A DNA stretch of 44,210 nt, taken from NCBI GenBank assembly GCA_964354365.1, contig CAYGZM010000012.1:1-44210 (forward strand), given 5' to 3'. Origin of the DNA: CAYGZM01 sp964354365. GTDB lineage: Bacteria; Planctomycetota; Phycisphaerae; Sedimentisphaerales; Anaerobacaceae. A program made the translations under genes and the position numbers. The notes beneath the pieces are model-generated. The model had not been told where the DNA came from, did no database searches, and was given only the letters and a program-made list of their open reading frames with translations. Positions 1 to 9,300 of the stretch are shown in pieces. The first letter of the stretch is position 1. Every line of letters begins with the position of its first letter.

Positions 1-2
1 TC

Positions 3-659
3 GAATTGAACAGCCAGGATGGGAAAGTCCTCTCGGATAACTTCTATTGGCTGTCGTCGGGCGATTTGGAGAATCTCGGCGAGCTCAAGAAGCTGCCGTT
101 GGTTGACCTTAAGACGTCATACAAGACTGAGAATCGCAGCAAAGAAAAGATTGTCCGTGTTAGGGTCGAGAATCCGACGGACAAGCTGGCTTTCTTCGTG
201 CATTTAGCCGCGACAAACGGGCGCGGCGGCGATGAAATACTGCCCGTTTTCTGGGATGACAACTACTTCAGCTTGTTGCCGCACGAATCAAAAGAAGTCT
301 GTGCGAGCTTCGCATTGAAGGATTTGCGCGGCAAGGCCCCCACCGTTGAGGTCGGCGGCTGGAATATACGCAGCGACTATGAATGCGCCAACCTGCAGGT
401 ATCCAAAAAGACGGTCAAAATAGATGATCCCTTTACCGTAACAGCCGAGGTCAAGGACACGTTTATTGATGGAAGCCCGGTCGAGCTATGTATCGACGGT
501 GTGACCGTCGATTCCAAACGCGTCTGGGCTCGAACGGGAGGTCAGCAGGTGAGCTTTACTCTCAGGCTGGACAAGCCCGCCGGCGCTTGGGCGGGCAAGC
601 CCGGCCGCTATCAAATCAAGATAGGCAGCCAAAGCACGTCGGTTTTGGCGGAAGATTAG
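3..659 (+). CDS. GH2-family exo-beta-glucosaminidase-like protein, C-terminal part (5' truncated)
   Basis: The frame is open to the left edge of the window, so this is only the last ~219 residues of a larger protein; the TTG at 6 is not a real start. The visible part reads like the C-terminal beta-sandwich region of GH2 enzymes of the exo-beta-D-glucosaminidase (CsxA) type. It has a LSDNFYWLS stretch, then an immunoglobulin-like domain with the pattern NPTDKLAFFVHLAA, a GGDEILPVFWDDNYFSLLP motif and a conserved VGGWN. This domain packs against the catalytic barrel in that family. The catalytic barrel and its two glutamates lie outside the window, so the exact substrate (chitosan oligomers, mannosides or other) cannot be stated. 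The final ~85 residues form a further small beta-rich extension. The next gene is convergent, its stop lying 11 bp away. Confidence 0.75.
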   Translation, partial: ELNSQDGKVLSDNFYWLSSGDLENLGELKKLPLVDLKTSYKTENRSKEKIVRVRVENPTDKLAFFVHLAATNGRGGDEILPVFWDDNYFSLLPHESKEVCASFALKDLRGKAPTVEVGGWNIRSDYECANLQVSKKTVKIDDPFTVTAEVKDTFIDGSPVELCIDGVTVDSKRVWARTGGQQVSFTLRLDKPAGAWAGKPGRYQIKIGSQSTSVLAED

Positions 660-669
660 ACTCAGAGAA

Positions 670-3273
670 CTATCCTCTTTCGTCGGGAAGGGCTATCTTG
701 AAGTCAAAGGGCTCGTATCGGATCGAGTCGAGGACCTGTACTTCACTAACCGTGAGAGTCCGCTCGGAGGTAATCCTGAAACGAACGTAACGGGTGCGGA
801 TGGGCGATTCGGGAATGAGAGCATAGGTAAATCCGGTCGCAGTCTCATCGTCCGGCATCATGTGGTTGGCGGGGACATCCTTCCATCGCAGATTGAGAGC
901 GAAAAAGCCCTGACTGCGAAAGCTCTGGCCATCTTCCGAAATAAGCAGCTCGACCTTGTCGTTGACCTGGCCTTTCATCGCGTCCCACCAGGGCCAGCCG
1001 GCGCTTAGATGAATGCGAAAGGCGCCGCAGGATTTCACTTCGCCCAGGTCAACGTCAATAACGGGGTTGTCGCCTTTGTCCCAGCACAGGGCGTATCTCG
1101 GGCCGATCCCGCCGGCGTAGGGCGGACCCATAACGCCATCGGTGAGTTTGGTGCCGTCAGGGTCTCCTGCGTCCCAGTGAGTTCTGGATGGGACTGAGAC
1201 TTTGTAGGGCTTGCCGCGGGCGAGGTTCTCTCCGTACGAAACCCATCGGGGGACAAATTTGGCGCCGCCGAGGTCACGCCCGTCCGAATAGCCGTACTTT
1301 ATGTCGCCCGTCGAGGCCTTGAGATTCACGCGCAGCGAATTCATTACGGGGTGGTCGCTGCCGCCCACGTTGAGCGTATATCTGAAAGGCGCTTTGGTCA
1401 CTAATTGTGTGTGGCTGCGCTCAATGAGCGAATAATCCTGCTGCACTTCGCTCCAGTTGAACGTGACTTCAATCGGCTTGAAGGTTGCGTTGTTCGGCGC
1501 GTGCTCGGCTTCCATTCGCACGGCGTAAATGCTGCAGGCATCCGCCCCGGCGGCGGAGCTGTTGAGAAGGTACTTGAAAAGCACGGACCGAGCGCCGAGA
1601 GGAATTGCGTTTATGGTTTCGTAACGGATTACATCCCAGGGCGGCTCGGTCGTTGTCAGAGAGTAGCTCTTCATCCAGGTTTTTCCACCATCAAAGGAAT
1701 GGAGCAGGTCAATGTGTGATTTGGGCGCTCGATTATAGAAGCGGCCCCCGTAGCTTATGCGTGCAATATCCTGCGGTGCATCTATCCGGAAAACAACATA
1801 CGCATCCCGGCCAGGCTCGATCGCGTGCATTACGCCTTGATAGCCGGGGTGCTTCGGTTCGGAGATTATGTTTTCCTGTTCGACTATGTATGGTTTGTAG
1901 CTGTCGGCCTGGAGGTCGGGCCAGATTACTATCGAGTCCGTTTGGTCGCCGAGGCCTACATAGACGGTGTTGCGTCCGAGAAGGAGCTTTGGCTGGGTCT
2001 TGCTGTTTAGCATTGTGACGGTGTTGAATTCTATATCTTTGAGGCAACTATCGGCGGGGTTTCTCTCGCCCATGAGGGTTACTCGGACCAGGACTTCATA
2101 GGCGCCATTAACTTCGTCGATGAGCTTGAGTTCCGTCGCAGTCTCGCCGAGCTGCCGGTTTGTCCAAAGCTGCTTCCAGGTCAGGCCGTTTGTTGTGCTG
2201 ACGGATATACGGTTAAGATCGGCTTCGGCCTTTCTATTGAAGGCCGCCTTGATTGACATCGAAGTTATCACGTTGGCGCCCTGAATCTTGAAGACTACTT
2301 CTCCACTTTTCCCGGCCTGGACAGGCATCACGCCGGATGGTTCGACGGCCCTGCAATCGGAGATACTGTAGGCGGAGGTTTTCAATCCGTCGTCACTCAG
2401 TGCAGGCTTGAAGGTCCAGAGGCCGTTGCCTCTAATTCGGTAGCGAGGATTCGCCGCCTCGGGGTCCTTGCCGTTGTTGGGCACATAGAAATCGGCAGAG
2501 GTCCCAAGACTCTTGTAGCAGCGAGTGTAAGATTCATTGTCTCGGAGGTTCAGGATGTAGCGATGTCCCCGGTCCTGGTTGGTGTAGTAATAGCGGTGTT
2601 TAAGGCCGTTGGGATTAAAACAGCGATATTCCTGCTCGAGGTCGCGCGGACAATCGGCGCCGGTGAGGAAGCTATTCGCGGCATTGGCGTTGAGGCAGTG
2701 GTACCGGGCGATATGTCCCGGCTCGACCCTTCCTGCGGACAGGGCGCAGCTTCCCTCCCTGCCGATATCCTCGACGCCGGCGATTGTGCTGCCGTCACAG
2801 AGGGTATAGATCGCCGACATGCTGTTGTCGTACATGTGCCATCGCCCGTCGTAGCTCACTTCGGGCACGGTGTGGAGGGATATGTCCCAAAACTTGACCG
2901 GGTATCCCATAGCATCCCATATCGAGCAGTTGACGCCGGCGATGGTGCTGCACATCGTATAGCCGTAGTCGTTGAACTGGCGGATGGGGTCGGTGCATTC
3001 GAGGCCGTGGACAATCATCGGGCTGGTTTGTCTGCGGGCGATGTGGTTCCAGTAGAACATCGCCCAGCATTTCTGAGCGGGCGTTTGCCATTTGCCCGTT
3101 ATGCTGTGGATCATGCTCTCGGTGTCGTAGTAGTCAGGGGAGGCGTCGGTGACGATCTTGAGGTTGTAAACGGCTGCTGTGAGGGTCGGGCTGCAAAGTA
3201 AGACCGCGCCCAACAGCAGCGCGATTCCGAATCGAATTCTTTGTGAAGGCCTTTTTCTCATCCGAGATTTCAT
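670..3273 (-). CDS. secreted transglutaminase-like protein with C-terminal discoidin domain
   Basis: An 867-residue exported protein. Residues 1-33 form a signal peptide with a basic n-region and a hydrophobic core. The N-terminal domain has the transglutaminase/cysteine-protease layout: Cys108 in GYTMCST, His134 in LHTVPEV and Asp149 in WHMYDNS, spaced as in the Cys-His-Asp triad of that fold. The middle is beta-rich, with two sections that each read like sialidase-type or Ig-like sandwiches. Residues ~700-855 look like an F5/8 type C (discoidin) carbohydrate-binding domain: it opens with ENLARGKPY, contains VIDVDLGEVKSCGAFRIHL and closes with RTRYVRFRIT. The Shine-Dalgarno AAAGG abuts the first ATG, so the second ATG at 3261 may be the true start. 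It lies between GH2 and GH51 genes, consistent with work on surface or extracellular polymers, but the actual reaction is unknown. Confidence 0.75.
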   Translation of the reverse strand: MKSRMRKRPSQRIRFGIALLLGAVLLCSPTLTAAVYNLKIVTDASPDYYDTESMIHSITGKWQTPAQKCWAMFYWNHIARRQTSPMIVHGLECTDPIRQFNDYGYTMCSTIAGVNCSIWDAMGYPVKFWDISLHTVPEVSYDGRWHMYDNSMSAIYTLCDGSTIAGVEDIGREGSCALSAGRVEPGHIARYHCLNANAANSFLTGADCPRDLEQEYRCFNPNGLKHRYYYTNQDRGHRYILNLRDNESYTRCYKSLGTSADFYVPNNGKDPEAANPRYRIRGNGLWTFKPALSDDGLKTSAYSISDCRAVEPSGVMPVQAGKSGEVVFKIQGANVITSMSIKAAFNRKAEADLNRISVSTTNGLTWKQLWTNRQLGETATELKLIDEVNGAYEVLVRVTLMGERNPADSCLKDIEFNTVTMLNSKTQPKLLLGRNTVYVGLGDQTDSIVIWPDLQADSYKPYIVEQENIISEPKHPGYQGVMHAIEPGRDAYVVFRIDAPQDIARISYGGRFYNRAPKSHIDLLHSFDGGKTWMKSYSLTTTEPPWDVIRYETINAIPLGARSVLFKYLLNSSAAGADACSIYAVRMEAEHAPNNATFKPIEVTFNWSEVQQDYSLIERSHTQLVTKAPFRYTLNVGGSDHPVMNSLRVNLKASTGDIKYGYSDGRDLGGAKFVPRWVSYGENLARGKPYKVSVPSRTHWDAGDPDGTKLTDGVMGPPYAGGIGPRYALCWDKGDNPVIDVDLGEVKSCGAFRIHLSAGWPWWDAMKGQVNDKVELLISEDGQSFRSQGFFALNLRWKDVPANHMMPDDETATGFTYALIPESPIRTRYVRFRITSERTLTVSEVQVLDSIRYEPFDFKIALPDERG

Positions 3274-3332
3274 CCTTTACAGCAGGATCCTTTCAAGAGG
3301 CTGCTTTAGAAGCGCGCGGAACTCTAAGATTA

Positions 3333-5723
3333 TTACCTGCGGTTGATAGAGACGACGGCCGCCGAGAAGCCGGGCATTGTGAACCGTATAGACTGCCCGT
3401 CGGTCTTGACTTCGGCTGCAACAGGCCGGATGCGATTCGGTTCGTCGAGCGTGTTGCGGGCCTCCAGAGAATCGACGCTAATTAGTTGCATCGCGGCGGA
3501 GCGGACCGGAAAGCGACCTTTGACGTTCAGCTCAACGGAAACCGGCTCTTGCGCGGGGTTGACAACCTTGTAATATAGCTTCGCTCCGTTTGCCGTTTTG
3601 CTCGCAGAACCGTTGAGGGGGCCGCTGTCGCCGTCGGTCTGCACCCGGAACGGCGCGTAATGCTCCCGCCAGAGCTTCATAACGACATAGTTCGGGGCGG
3701 GAAACCAGGTGCGGTGGTCGAAGTTGATGAATGCGTTATCCCACGCCTTTGCGGAGCTGTGGCGGAGAAACAGGGCGGGGCCGCCCATTTCCACGGTATC
3801 GCCGCAACGTTCAAACGCGTTGAGCAGACCGCCGCAGTAAAGGCCCGTGCGCCAGTCGGTGCTCTGGGCGTTCCATTCCGAGACATAAATTTTCAGGCGC
3901 GGGTTGCCTGAACCTGCGATAAGCTCGCCTGTCCTGCGAAAGAAATCCTCATACCGGCGAGGTCCCTCGGCGAAGTTGTTGGGGTTCTCATAATGGTGGA
4001 TGCTCAGATAATCGATCATCTCGGCGGATCGGTCGATGATTATTCTATTCCAGTCCAATCCATTTGCGCCGTCGCCATATCCGCCGCTGCCGCAGGCCGC
4101 CAGCTTAATCCCCGGATCGACCTGCCTCATCGCCTGTGCGAAGATGCGGACCCAATCAGCGTACCGCTCGGCTCCCATGTGCCAGGTCTCGTTGTCAATC
4201 TCCCAGTATTTGACGTCGTAGGGTCTGGGATGTCCGTTATCGGCCCTCACCTTGCCCCAGGTGGAGGTCGCCGGGCCGTTGCAGTACTCGATCCAGTCTT
4301 TGACCTCCTGGATGAAGGCGTCGCGGCGGCCTGGCCCGTTCCACTGCTGCGTGCCGATATTGACTACAATCAGCGGTTCGGCCCCCACGACGCGACACAT
4401 CCGGATAAACTCATCGGTCCCGAAGGAGTTGATATCGACATCATCCCATAAGCTTCTGGGGTACTTGACGCGCTTGTGTTGAGGGCATACGCCGTCCTTC
4501 CAGCGATAGGCCGAGGCGAAGCAGCCTCCGGGCCAGCGGATAACGGGCGGTTTTAGATCGGCGATAGCGTTTAACAGGTCAGGACGAAAGCCGCCGGTTT
4601 TTTTCGAATCGGCAGACATCAGGCTGACCTGGTCAATGCACACGCGGCCCTCGTCGAGGACACCGACCTGAATCGTCCCGTTTGGGGTCGTCGTGTTGGG
4701 TTTCAGCTTGAAGGCAAACGACTGCCAATTTTCTTTGGGTTTCGGCAGGACCTTCCGGGCAAGCGTCTTGTCGCCGTCGAGGAGACGAACGACCAGCCCC
4801 TCACTCGCGTTGCCGCGCGCCCACAATGAGCCGTAGTACGTCAGGCCCTTGTGCAGGTTCAACGGCCCCTGCTCAAGCCCGGTCTCGGGCGATTGCGACT
4901 CTACGGCCTTGCACAAATCACAGTTGAGCGGTCCCTCGGATGTCGAATATACCTTGCCCGGCCCATAGGCGCGCCACGAATGGGCAGTTGGAGGCACGCT
5001 CTTGATTTGCGGCAGCCCCTCGTGCAGTGTCTTGCCGTCGAGTGAGACAACCCTCAGATTCCTGAACCGTGCCTTTGTGGCCCACGTCCCCACGCCGACG
5101 CGCCCGGAGAGGTGCTTGCCCGCCTCGTCGGTGAACTCGATTATCTTGTCGTCATCGAGCCAGACGTCGATCTTTGGGCCTGCACAGCGGATGCGGATGC
5201 GATACCACTTGTTCTGCTCAATCTTCCCATCGACACGGGGTCCAACCGTCCCCCAGCGTTCCTGGCCCTTGCCGCCGCGTTCGAGCGAATGGCGCACATT
5301 GCCCCAGCCACCGAGGTTAAGCCAATAGAAATGGTCGTCGGCGGCTGCGCGGAAGAGGACAAGAAATCCTTCCTCGCCGCTCACCTTTTCGGCCTCTAAC
5401 GTAAATTCGTAGTCTTTCCAGTTCGGATCACCGAAGAGAAGACGGACATTCGTGCCGAGGCTGTTCTGGACAAGCACGTCGTGGTCGATGCCCCATTGGG
5501 GTTCGGGCGTGGCGCCGCCTTCGAAGCTGCGGTCCCAGATCATCTCGCCCCAGAGTCCGCCGTTGACGGAGTGGAAGATGTGCTCGAGGAAATGCCCGTA
5601 GATTTTCTGGTCGATCCGCCCAGCCACGTTGTCCGGGTCAATGCTGAGCACGACATCTCGGGCACGGCACAAAGTCGTGCATGCGAATATAGACAACACC
5701 GTCACAATAGCAAGCTTTCTCAT
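3333..5723 (-). CDS. secreted alpha-L-arabinofuranosidase, GH51, with inserted carbohydrate-binding modules
   Basis: A 796-residue exported glycosidase expected to release terminal alpha-L-arabinofuranosyl units from arabinan or arabinoxylan. Residues 1-22 are a signal peptide. The N-terminal strand of the GH51 fold (IYGHFLEHIFHSVNGGLWGEM, about 41-61) is followed by a lectin-like DUF1080-type module (~97-228) and a second sandwich resembling CBM4/9 (~235-370). The TIM barrel then resumes with RWPGGCFASAY at ~396. The acid/base is Glu512 in EIDNETW, where many family members have GNE, and the nucleophile is Glu616 in YVSEWN. HHYENPNN supplies a further conserved active-site stretch. A C-terminal beta-sandwich closes the chain. 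The inserted modules make it longer than the usual ~500-650 residues. The upstream intergenic region carries the small repeat elements described separately. Confidence 0.88.
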   Translation of the reverse strand: MRKLAIVTVLSIFACTTLCRARDVVLSIDPDNVAGRIDQKIYGHFLEHIFHSVNGGLWGEMIWDRSFEGGATPEPQWGIDHDVLVQNSLGTNVRLLFGDPNWKDYEFTLEAEKVSGEEGFLVLFRAAADDHFYWLNLGGWGNVRHSLERGGKGQERWGTVGPRVDGKIEQNKWYRIRIRCAGPKIDVWLDDDKIIEFTDEAGKHLSGRVGVGTWATKARFRNLRVVSLDGKTLHEGLPQIKSVPPTAHSWRAYGPGKVYSTSEGPLNCDLCKAVESQSPETGLEQGPLNLHKGLTYYGSLWARGNASEGLVVRLLDGDKTLARKVLPKPKENWQSFAFKLKPNTTTPNGTIQVGVLDEGRVCIDQVSLMSADSKKTGGFRPDLLNAIADLKPPVIRWPGGCFASAYRWKDGVCPQHKRVKYPRSLWDDVDINSFGTDEFIRMCRVVGAEPLIVVNIGTQQWNGPGRRDAFIQEVKDWIEYCNGPATSTWGKVRADNGHPRPYDVKYWEIDNETWHMGAERYADWVRIFAQAMRQVDPGIKLAACGSGGYGDGANGLDWNRIIIDRSAEMIDYLSIHHYENPNNFAEGPRRYEDFFRRTGELIAGSGNPRLKIYVSEWNAQSTDWRTGLYCGGLLNAFERCGDTVEMGGPALFLRHSSAKAWDNAFINFDHRTWFPAPNYVVMKLWREHYAPFRVQTDGDSGPLNGSASKTANGAKLYYKVVNPAQEPVSVELNVKGRFPVRSAAMQLISVDSLEARNTLDEPNRIRPVAAEVKTDGQSIRFTMPGFSAAVVSINRR

Positions 5724-5745
5724 ATCAAGTACCTCAATTACTGTT

Positions 5746-5930
5746 ACTCAAACTGACCGGTTTTCAAAAAAAAGGGACGATAAGCCCATATACAACAGCA
5801 ATATAGCACAGTGTGTCATTCCCGCCCCGCATCGGGGTGCGGGGTAAACTCCAGCGGGAATCGACTCAGCCGGCAGACTACTGGATACCTGCTTTCGCAG
5901 GTATGACAAGGTGAACCGGTCAGTTTGAGT
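5746..5930. repeat. 185-bp MITE-like element with 17-bp perfect terminal inverted repeats
   Basis: The ends are an exact inverted pair: ACTCAAACTGACCGGTT at 5746-5762 and its reverse complement at 5914-5930. Directly outside each end lies an 11-bp near-identical direct repeat (CAATTACTGTT at 5735-5745, CAATTATTGTT at 5931-5941, one mismatch), which looks like a target-site duplication. Inside are two hairpins: a 7-bp stem at 5825-5831/5838-5844 nested in an ATTCCCGC/GCGGGAAT pair (5818-5861), and an 8-bp stem with a TTTC loop at 5885-5904. The inner pair resembles the widespread ATTCCC-type repeats of other bacteria (the dRS3 kind). No coding capacity is credible. Confidence 0.6.
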
Positions 5931-6010
5931 CAATTATTGTTACTTAACGAGTTCTTCGGCCATAACACCCGGCCGGCAGACTACTGGATACCTGCTTTCG
6001 CAAGTATGGC
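5869..6010 (+). repeat. pair of 39-bp direct repeats carrying a CCTGC-TTTC-GCAGG hairpin
   Basis: Two copies at 5869-5907 and 5972-6010, 103 bp apart, share GCCGGCAGACTACTGGATAC followed by CCTGCTTTCGCA and differ at only two positions. The first copy lies inside the inverted-repeat element and the second outside it, so the hairpin unit is an independent repeat. One change in copy 2 breaks a pair in the hairpin stem. Confidence 0.6.
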
Positions 6011-6225
6011 ATCTGCGAGCCTATTAGAATACGAGGTCTGCCCTGATAATACAAGCTTCCGATAATGACTACCCTGTAAATCAGGCCTTACAGAGCAGCA
6101 TTTCCAAGGGCGGTTTGATGCACGCCCGGCTGTGGCAAGCGCCGGACCATAAAGGCTCTGCCGGAACGACGAGTGGTTACAATGGGGGTATTCGTAAAAA
6201 TTCGCTCCTGGGGGATGGATAATGC
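6011..6225. other. intergenic spacer without a recognised gene
   Basis: This stretch lies between the repeat zone and the promoter of the first CotH gene. One plus-strand frame stays open for about 60 codons (about 6040-6222) but has no good start or ribosome-binding site and no recognisable motif. I see no RNA gene in it. Confidence 0.4.
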
Positions 6226-6253
6226 TTGAAATTCTGAGGATTATTGCTATGAT
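6226..6253 (+). promoter_or_regulatory. sigma70-type promoter of the first LTD-CotH gene
   Basis: TTGAAA at 6226-6231 and TATGAT at 6248-6253 with a 16-bp spacer, 85 bp upstream of the ATG at 6339. The second paralogue has TTGACA/TATAAT with the same spacing, and the spacers share GGATTAT and the trailing GC before the -10. Conservation between paralogues supports function. Confidence 0.65.
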
Positions 6254-6338
6254 AGTAGTAGGTAAATAGAAGATCGCATTAATATAGTTGGAAGAAATAT
6301 AAGCCGGTCACAATCACTGGAGAAGGGACCCGGTACGT

Positions 6339-9300
6339 ATGGAAAGAAAAGAGCGACCCCTATTGGGTTTGTTGGCGCTGGCTTGCTTAGTTGTGCTGTG
6401 GGCCGCGCAGAGCGGCATGGCTCTTGTGGTCAGCGAGCTGATGTACCACCCGGCCGAGCAGGGTGGGACGCCCGATGGGGAAGAGACTCTCGAGTTCATT
6501 GAGCTGTACAACGACCAGGGCGTCTTCGAGGACCTCAGCGGGTATGCGTTTACGAACGGCATAGAGTACACGTTCGCGCCGGGGACAATCCTCGGGGCCA
6601 AACAGTACTTAGTGGTGGCGTGGGATCCGGCTGCCGTGGAGGCGGCATACGGGATTACCGGCGTGTATGGCCCTTTCACCTCGGGTCGTCTGGACAACGA
6701 CGGCGAGCGTCTCGAGCTTTCCAACGCCAACGGCGAGATTCTCATATCGTTCCGATACAATGACACATGGCCCTGGCCGAACGCGCCCGACGGGACGGGG
6801 CACTCGCTGATTCTCGCCAAGTTGGGCGGGGATCCGGAGGAGGCGTCAAGCTGGTCGCCCAGCATGTTTATCGGCGGCACACCGGGCGGGCCGGATGAGA
6901 GCCAGGTTGGGCCCGGAGAGGTGACGGTCGTTACCCTCGTGGATGTGGGCCACGCCGGTCGGTACTTCAAGGGGACTAAGGAACCGTCTCCGGGCGCCGG
7001 CGGGACAGCTACAACTGCCTGGACCCAAATCGCCTTTAACGACGATCCGGCCACAACCGAGTGGCTTGACGGTCCCACCGGGTACGGATTCAGCACCGAA
7101 GCCGATGAGCTGCAGTGGATCAGCACACAACTGACCGATATGCGCAGCAGGTACATATCCGTATATGCGAGGCTGCGGTTCACGCTGACGGCGAAGCAGA
7201 TCGCCTCGTTCACGCAACTGCACACAGAGGTCCATTACGACGACGGCTTCGTTCTGTATCTCAACGGTCAACGAGTTGCGGCCTCGGGCGGGATTCTTGG
7301 GAATCCGCCGATATATGGCCAGAGCGGGGGGCCGAGCGTGGAGCCGCCCTCTATCGCCAACGTTGACCTGAGCGGTGTGCTGAACCTGCTGGTTCCCGGC
7401 ACAAACGTGCTGGCAATTCAGGGCCACAACGCGACCATCACCAACGCAGACTTGGTTGTAAGCCCGATCCTGCGGGCGGTGGCAGAGCCTGTGGGCGACC
7501 CTCGCACCCGGCTGGTGATTAACGAGTTGCTGGCCAATAGCGATGCGCCCCCCGGTACCGACTGGCTTGAACTGTACAACCCGGGGCCAATCGCAGTCAA
7601 TTTGAGCAATGTCTATCTGAGCGACGGTCGTTTTGATTTGCTCCAGTACAAGCTCCCGGATGGGGTTGTGCTTCGGCCGGGTGAATTCTGGGCCGTCAGG
7701 GAAGGCACGCCGCCAAGCGGATTTCCCTTCGCGCTCGCCTACAACGGCGAGACGATCTTCCTGACATTGGCCACGAACGGTCCTTCGCCGGAACCGCTTC
7801 GCGTTTTGGACGCGGTCCGTTTCGGGCCCGTGGAGGCGGACGTAGCGCTCGGTCGGTTCCCGGACGGATCCGAGCACTTCGGCCCTCTGAGCTCACCCAC
7901 CTATGCGGCGCCAAACGCCAAGCCGTGGATTTGCGACATCGTAATCAACGAGATTATGTATCAGCACGGGACACGCGACGAGCGGTACGAATATGTCGAG
8001 CTGTACAACAAGGGTGCCGGGACGGTCCCGCTGAACGGCTGGGCCTTCACGGACGGAATCAGTTATGAATTTGGCGCCGGCGCCGTGATGCCGGCGGGTT
8101 CATATCTCGTTGTGGCCAAAGACCCGAACCTTATGGCAAGCGTGTACAACAATCTGGTCAAAGGGTCGAACCTTTTCGGGCCTTACTCAGGGGAGCTGGA
8201 TGATCACAGCGAGCGTATCCGCCTGTCGTATCCATACATGGACCCGGAAACGCACGATGTAAATATGATTACCGTCGATGAGGTGACGTATTACGACGGA
8301 GGCAGATGGCCGAGCTGGGCCGACGGCAAGGGGGCAAGTATGGAGCTGCGCGACCCGCGCAGCAACAACAACACTCCCGATGCCTGGGCCGACAGCGACG
8401 AGGGCGGCAAGACTGCGTGGAGGCAATTCACGTTCACCGTCAACAGCTCCGACACGAAGTACACTCACGATGTGGTTACGGTTTTTGATCTTATGCTGCT
8501 CAACGGCGGCGAGGTGCTCCTCGACGACCTTGAAGTGATTATCAATGGGTCGAACCGCCTGAGCAACAACGGCTTTGAGAGCGGTGAGTCCGGCTGGCGA
8601 ATTCTCGGCAATCACGTTCGATCCTTCGTGACCACGGAGGGTAGTCACACCGGGTCTCAATCGCTGCACCTGATTGCAACCGGTCACGGCGATCCGGGGG
8701 CGAACCGCATCAATCAGTCGATCTCCGGCGTTAGCGGCGGCACGGTGACGTTCCGCGGCTGGGCCCGGTGGCTGCGGGGAAGCCGGTACCTGCTCCTGCG
8801 GACGACACGGGAGAACTCGCCCATCCAGCCGCCGCGACCAGCGTGCTCATTCGAACTCGACATGCCGGTGAACCTCGGCACGCCCGGCTGGCAAAACACG
8901 GCGTTTGTATCGAACCGTGGACCCGACATCCTCGATGTGAAACACACACCCGTCCTGCCAGCAGCGAGCGAGCCGATCGTCGTGACCGCACGTGTGGCCG
9001 ACAACGACGGCGTGGCATCGGTTATGCTCTACTATCGATCCGAGGGGGGCGCGGGATTCACCGGAATGCCCATGTCCGACAACGCACTGAGTGGCGACCT
9101 GGTCAGGGGGGACGGCATCTTCACGGCCACGATCCCGAGCGCATCCGGCGGCACAATGCGAGCGTTCTACATTGAGGCATCCGACGGCCCTGCATCGACA
9201 CGGTTCCCTACCCGCCTGCAGGACTCGGCCAATGTGCCCAACCGGACCTGCCTGGTTCGCGTCGGCGACGCGCGGCCGACCACCCCGTTTGCGACGTACC

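Noticed and set aside
5748..5933. 61-aa minus-strand frame with SYLRKQVSS
   Set aside because: It lies entirely inside the inverted-repeat element and reads hairpin DNA; a typical repeat-derived false protein.
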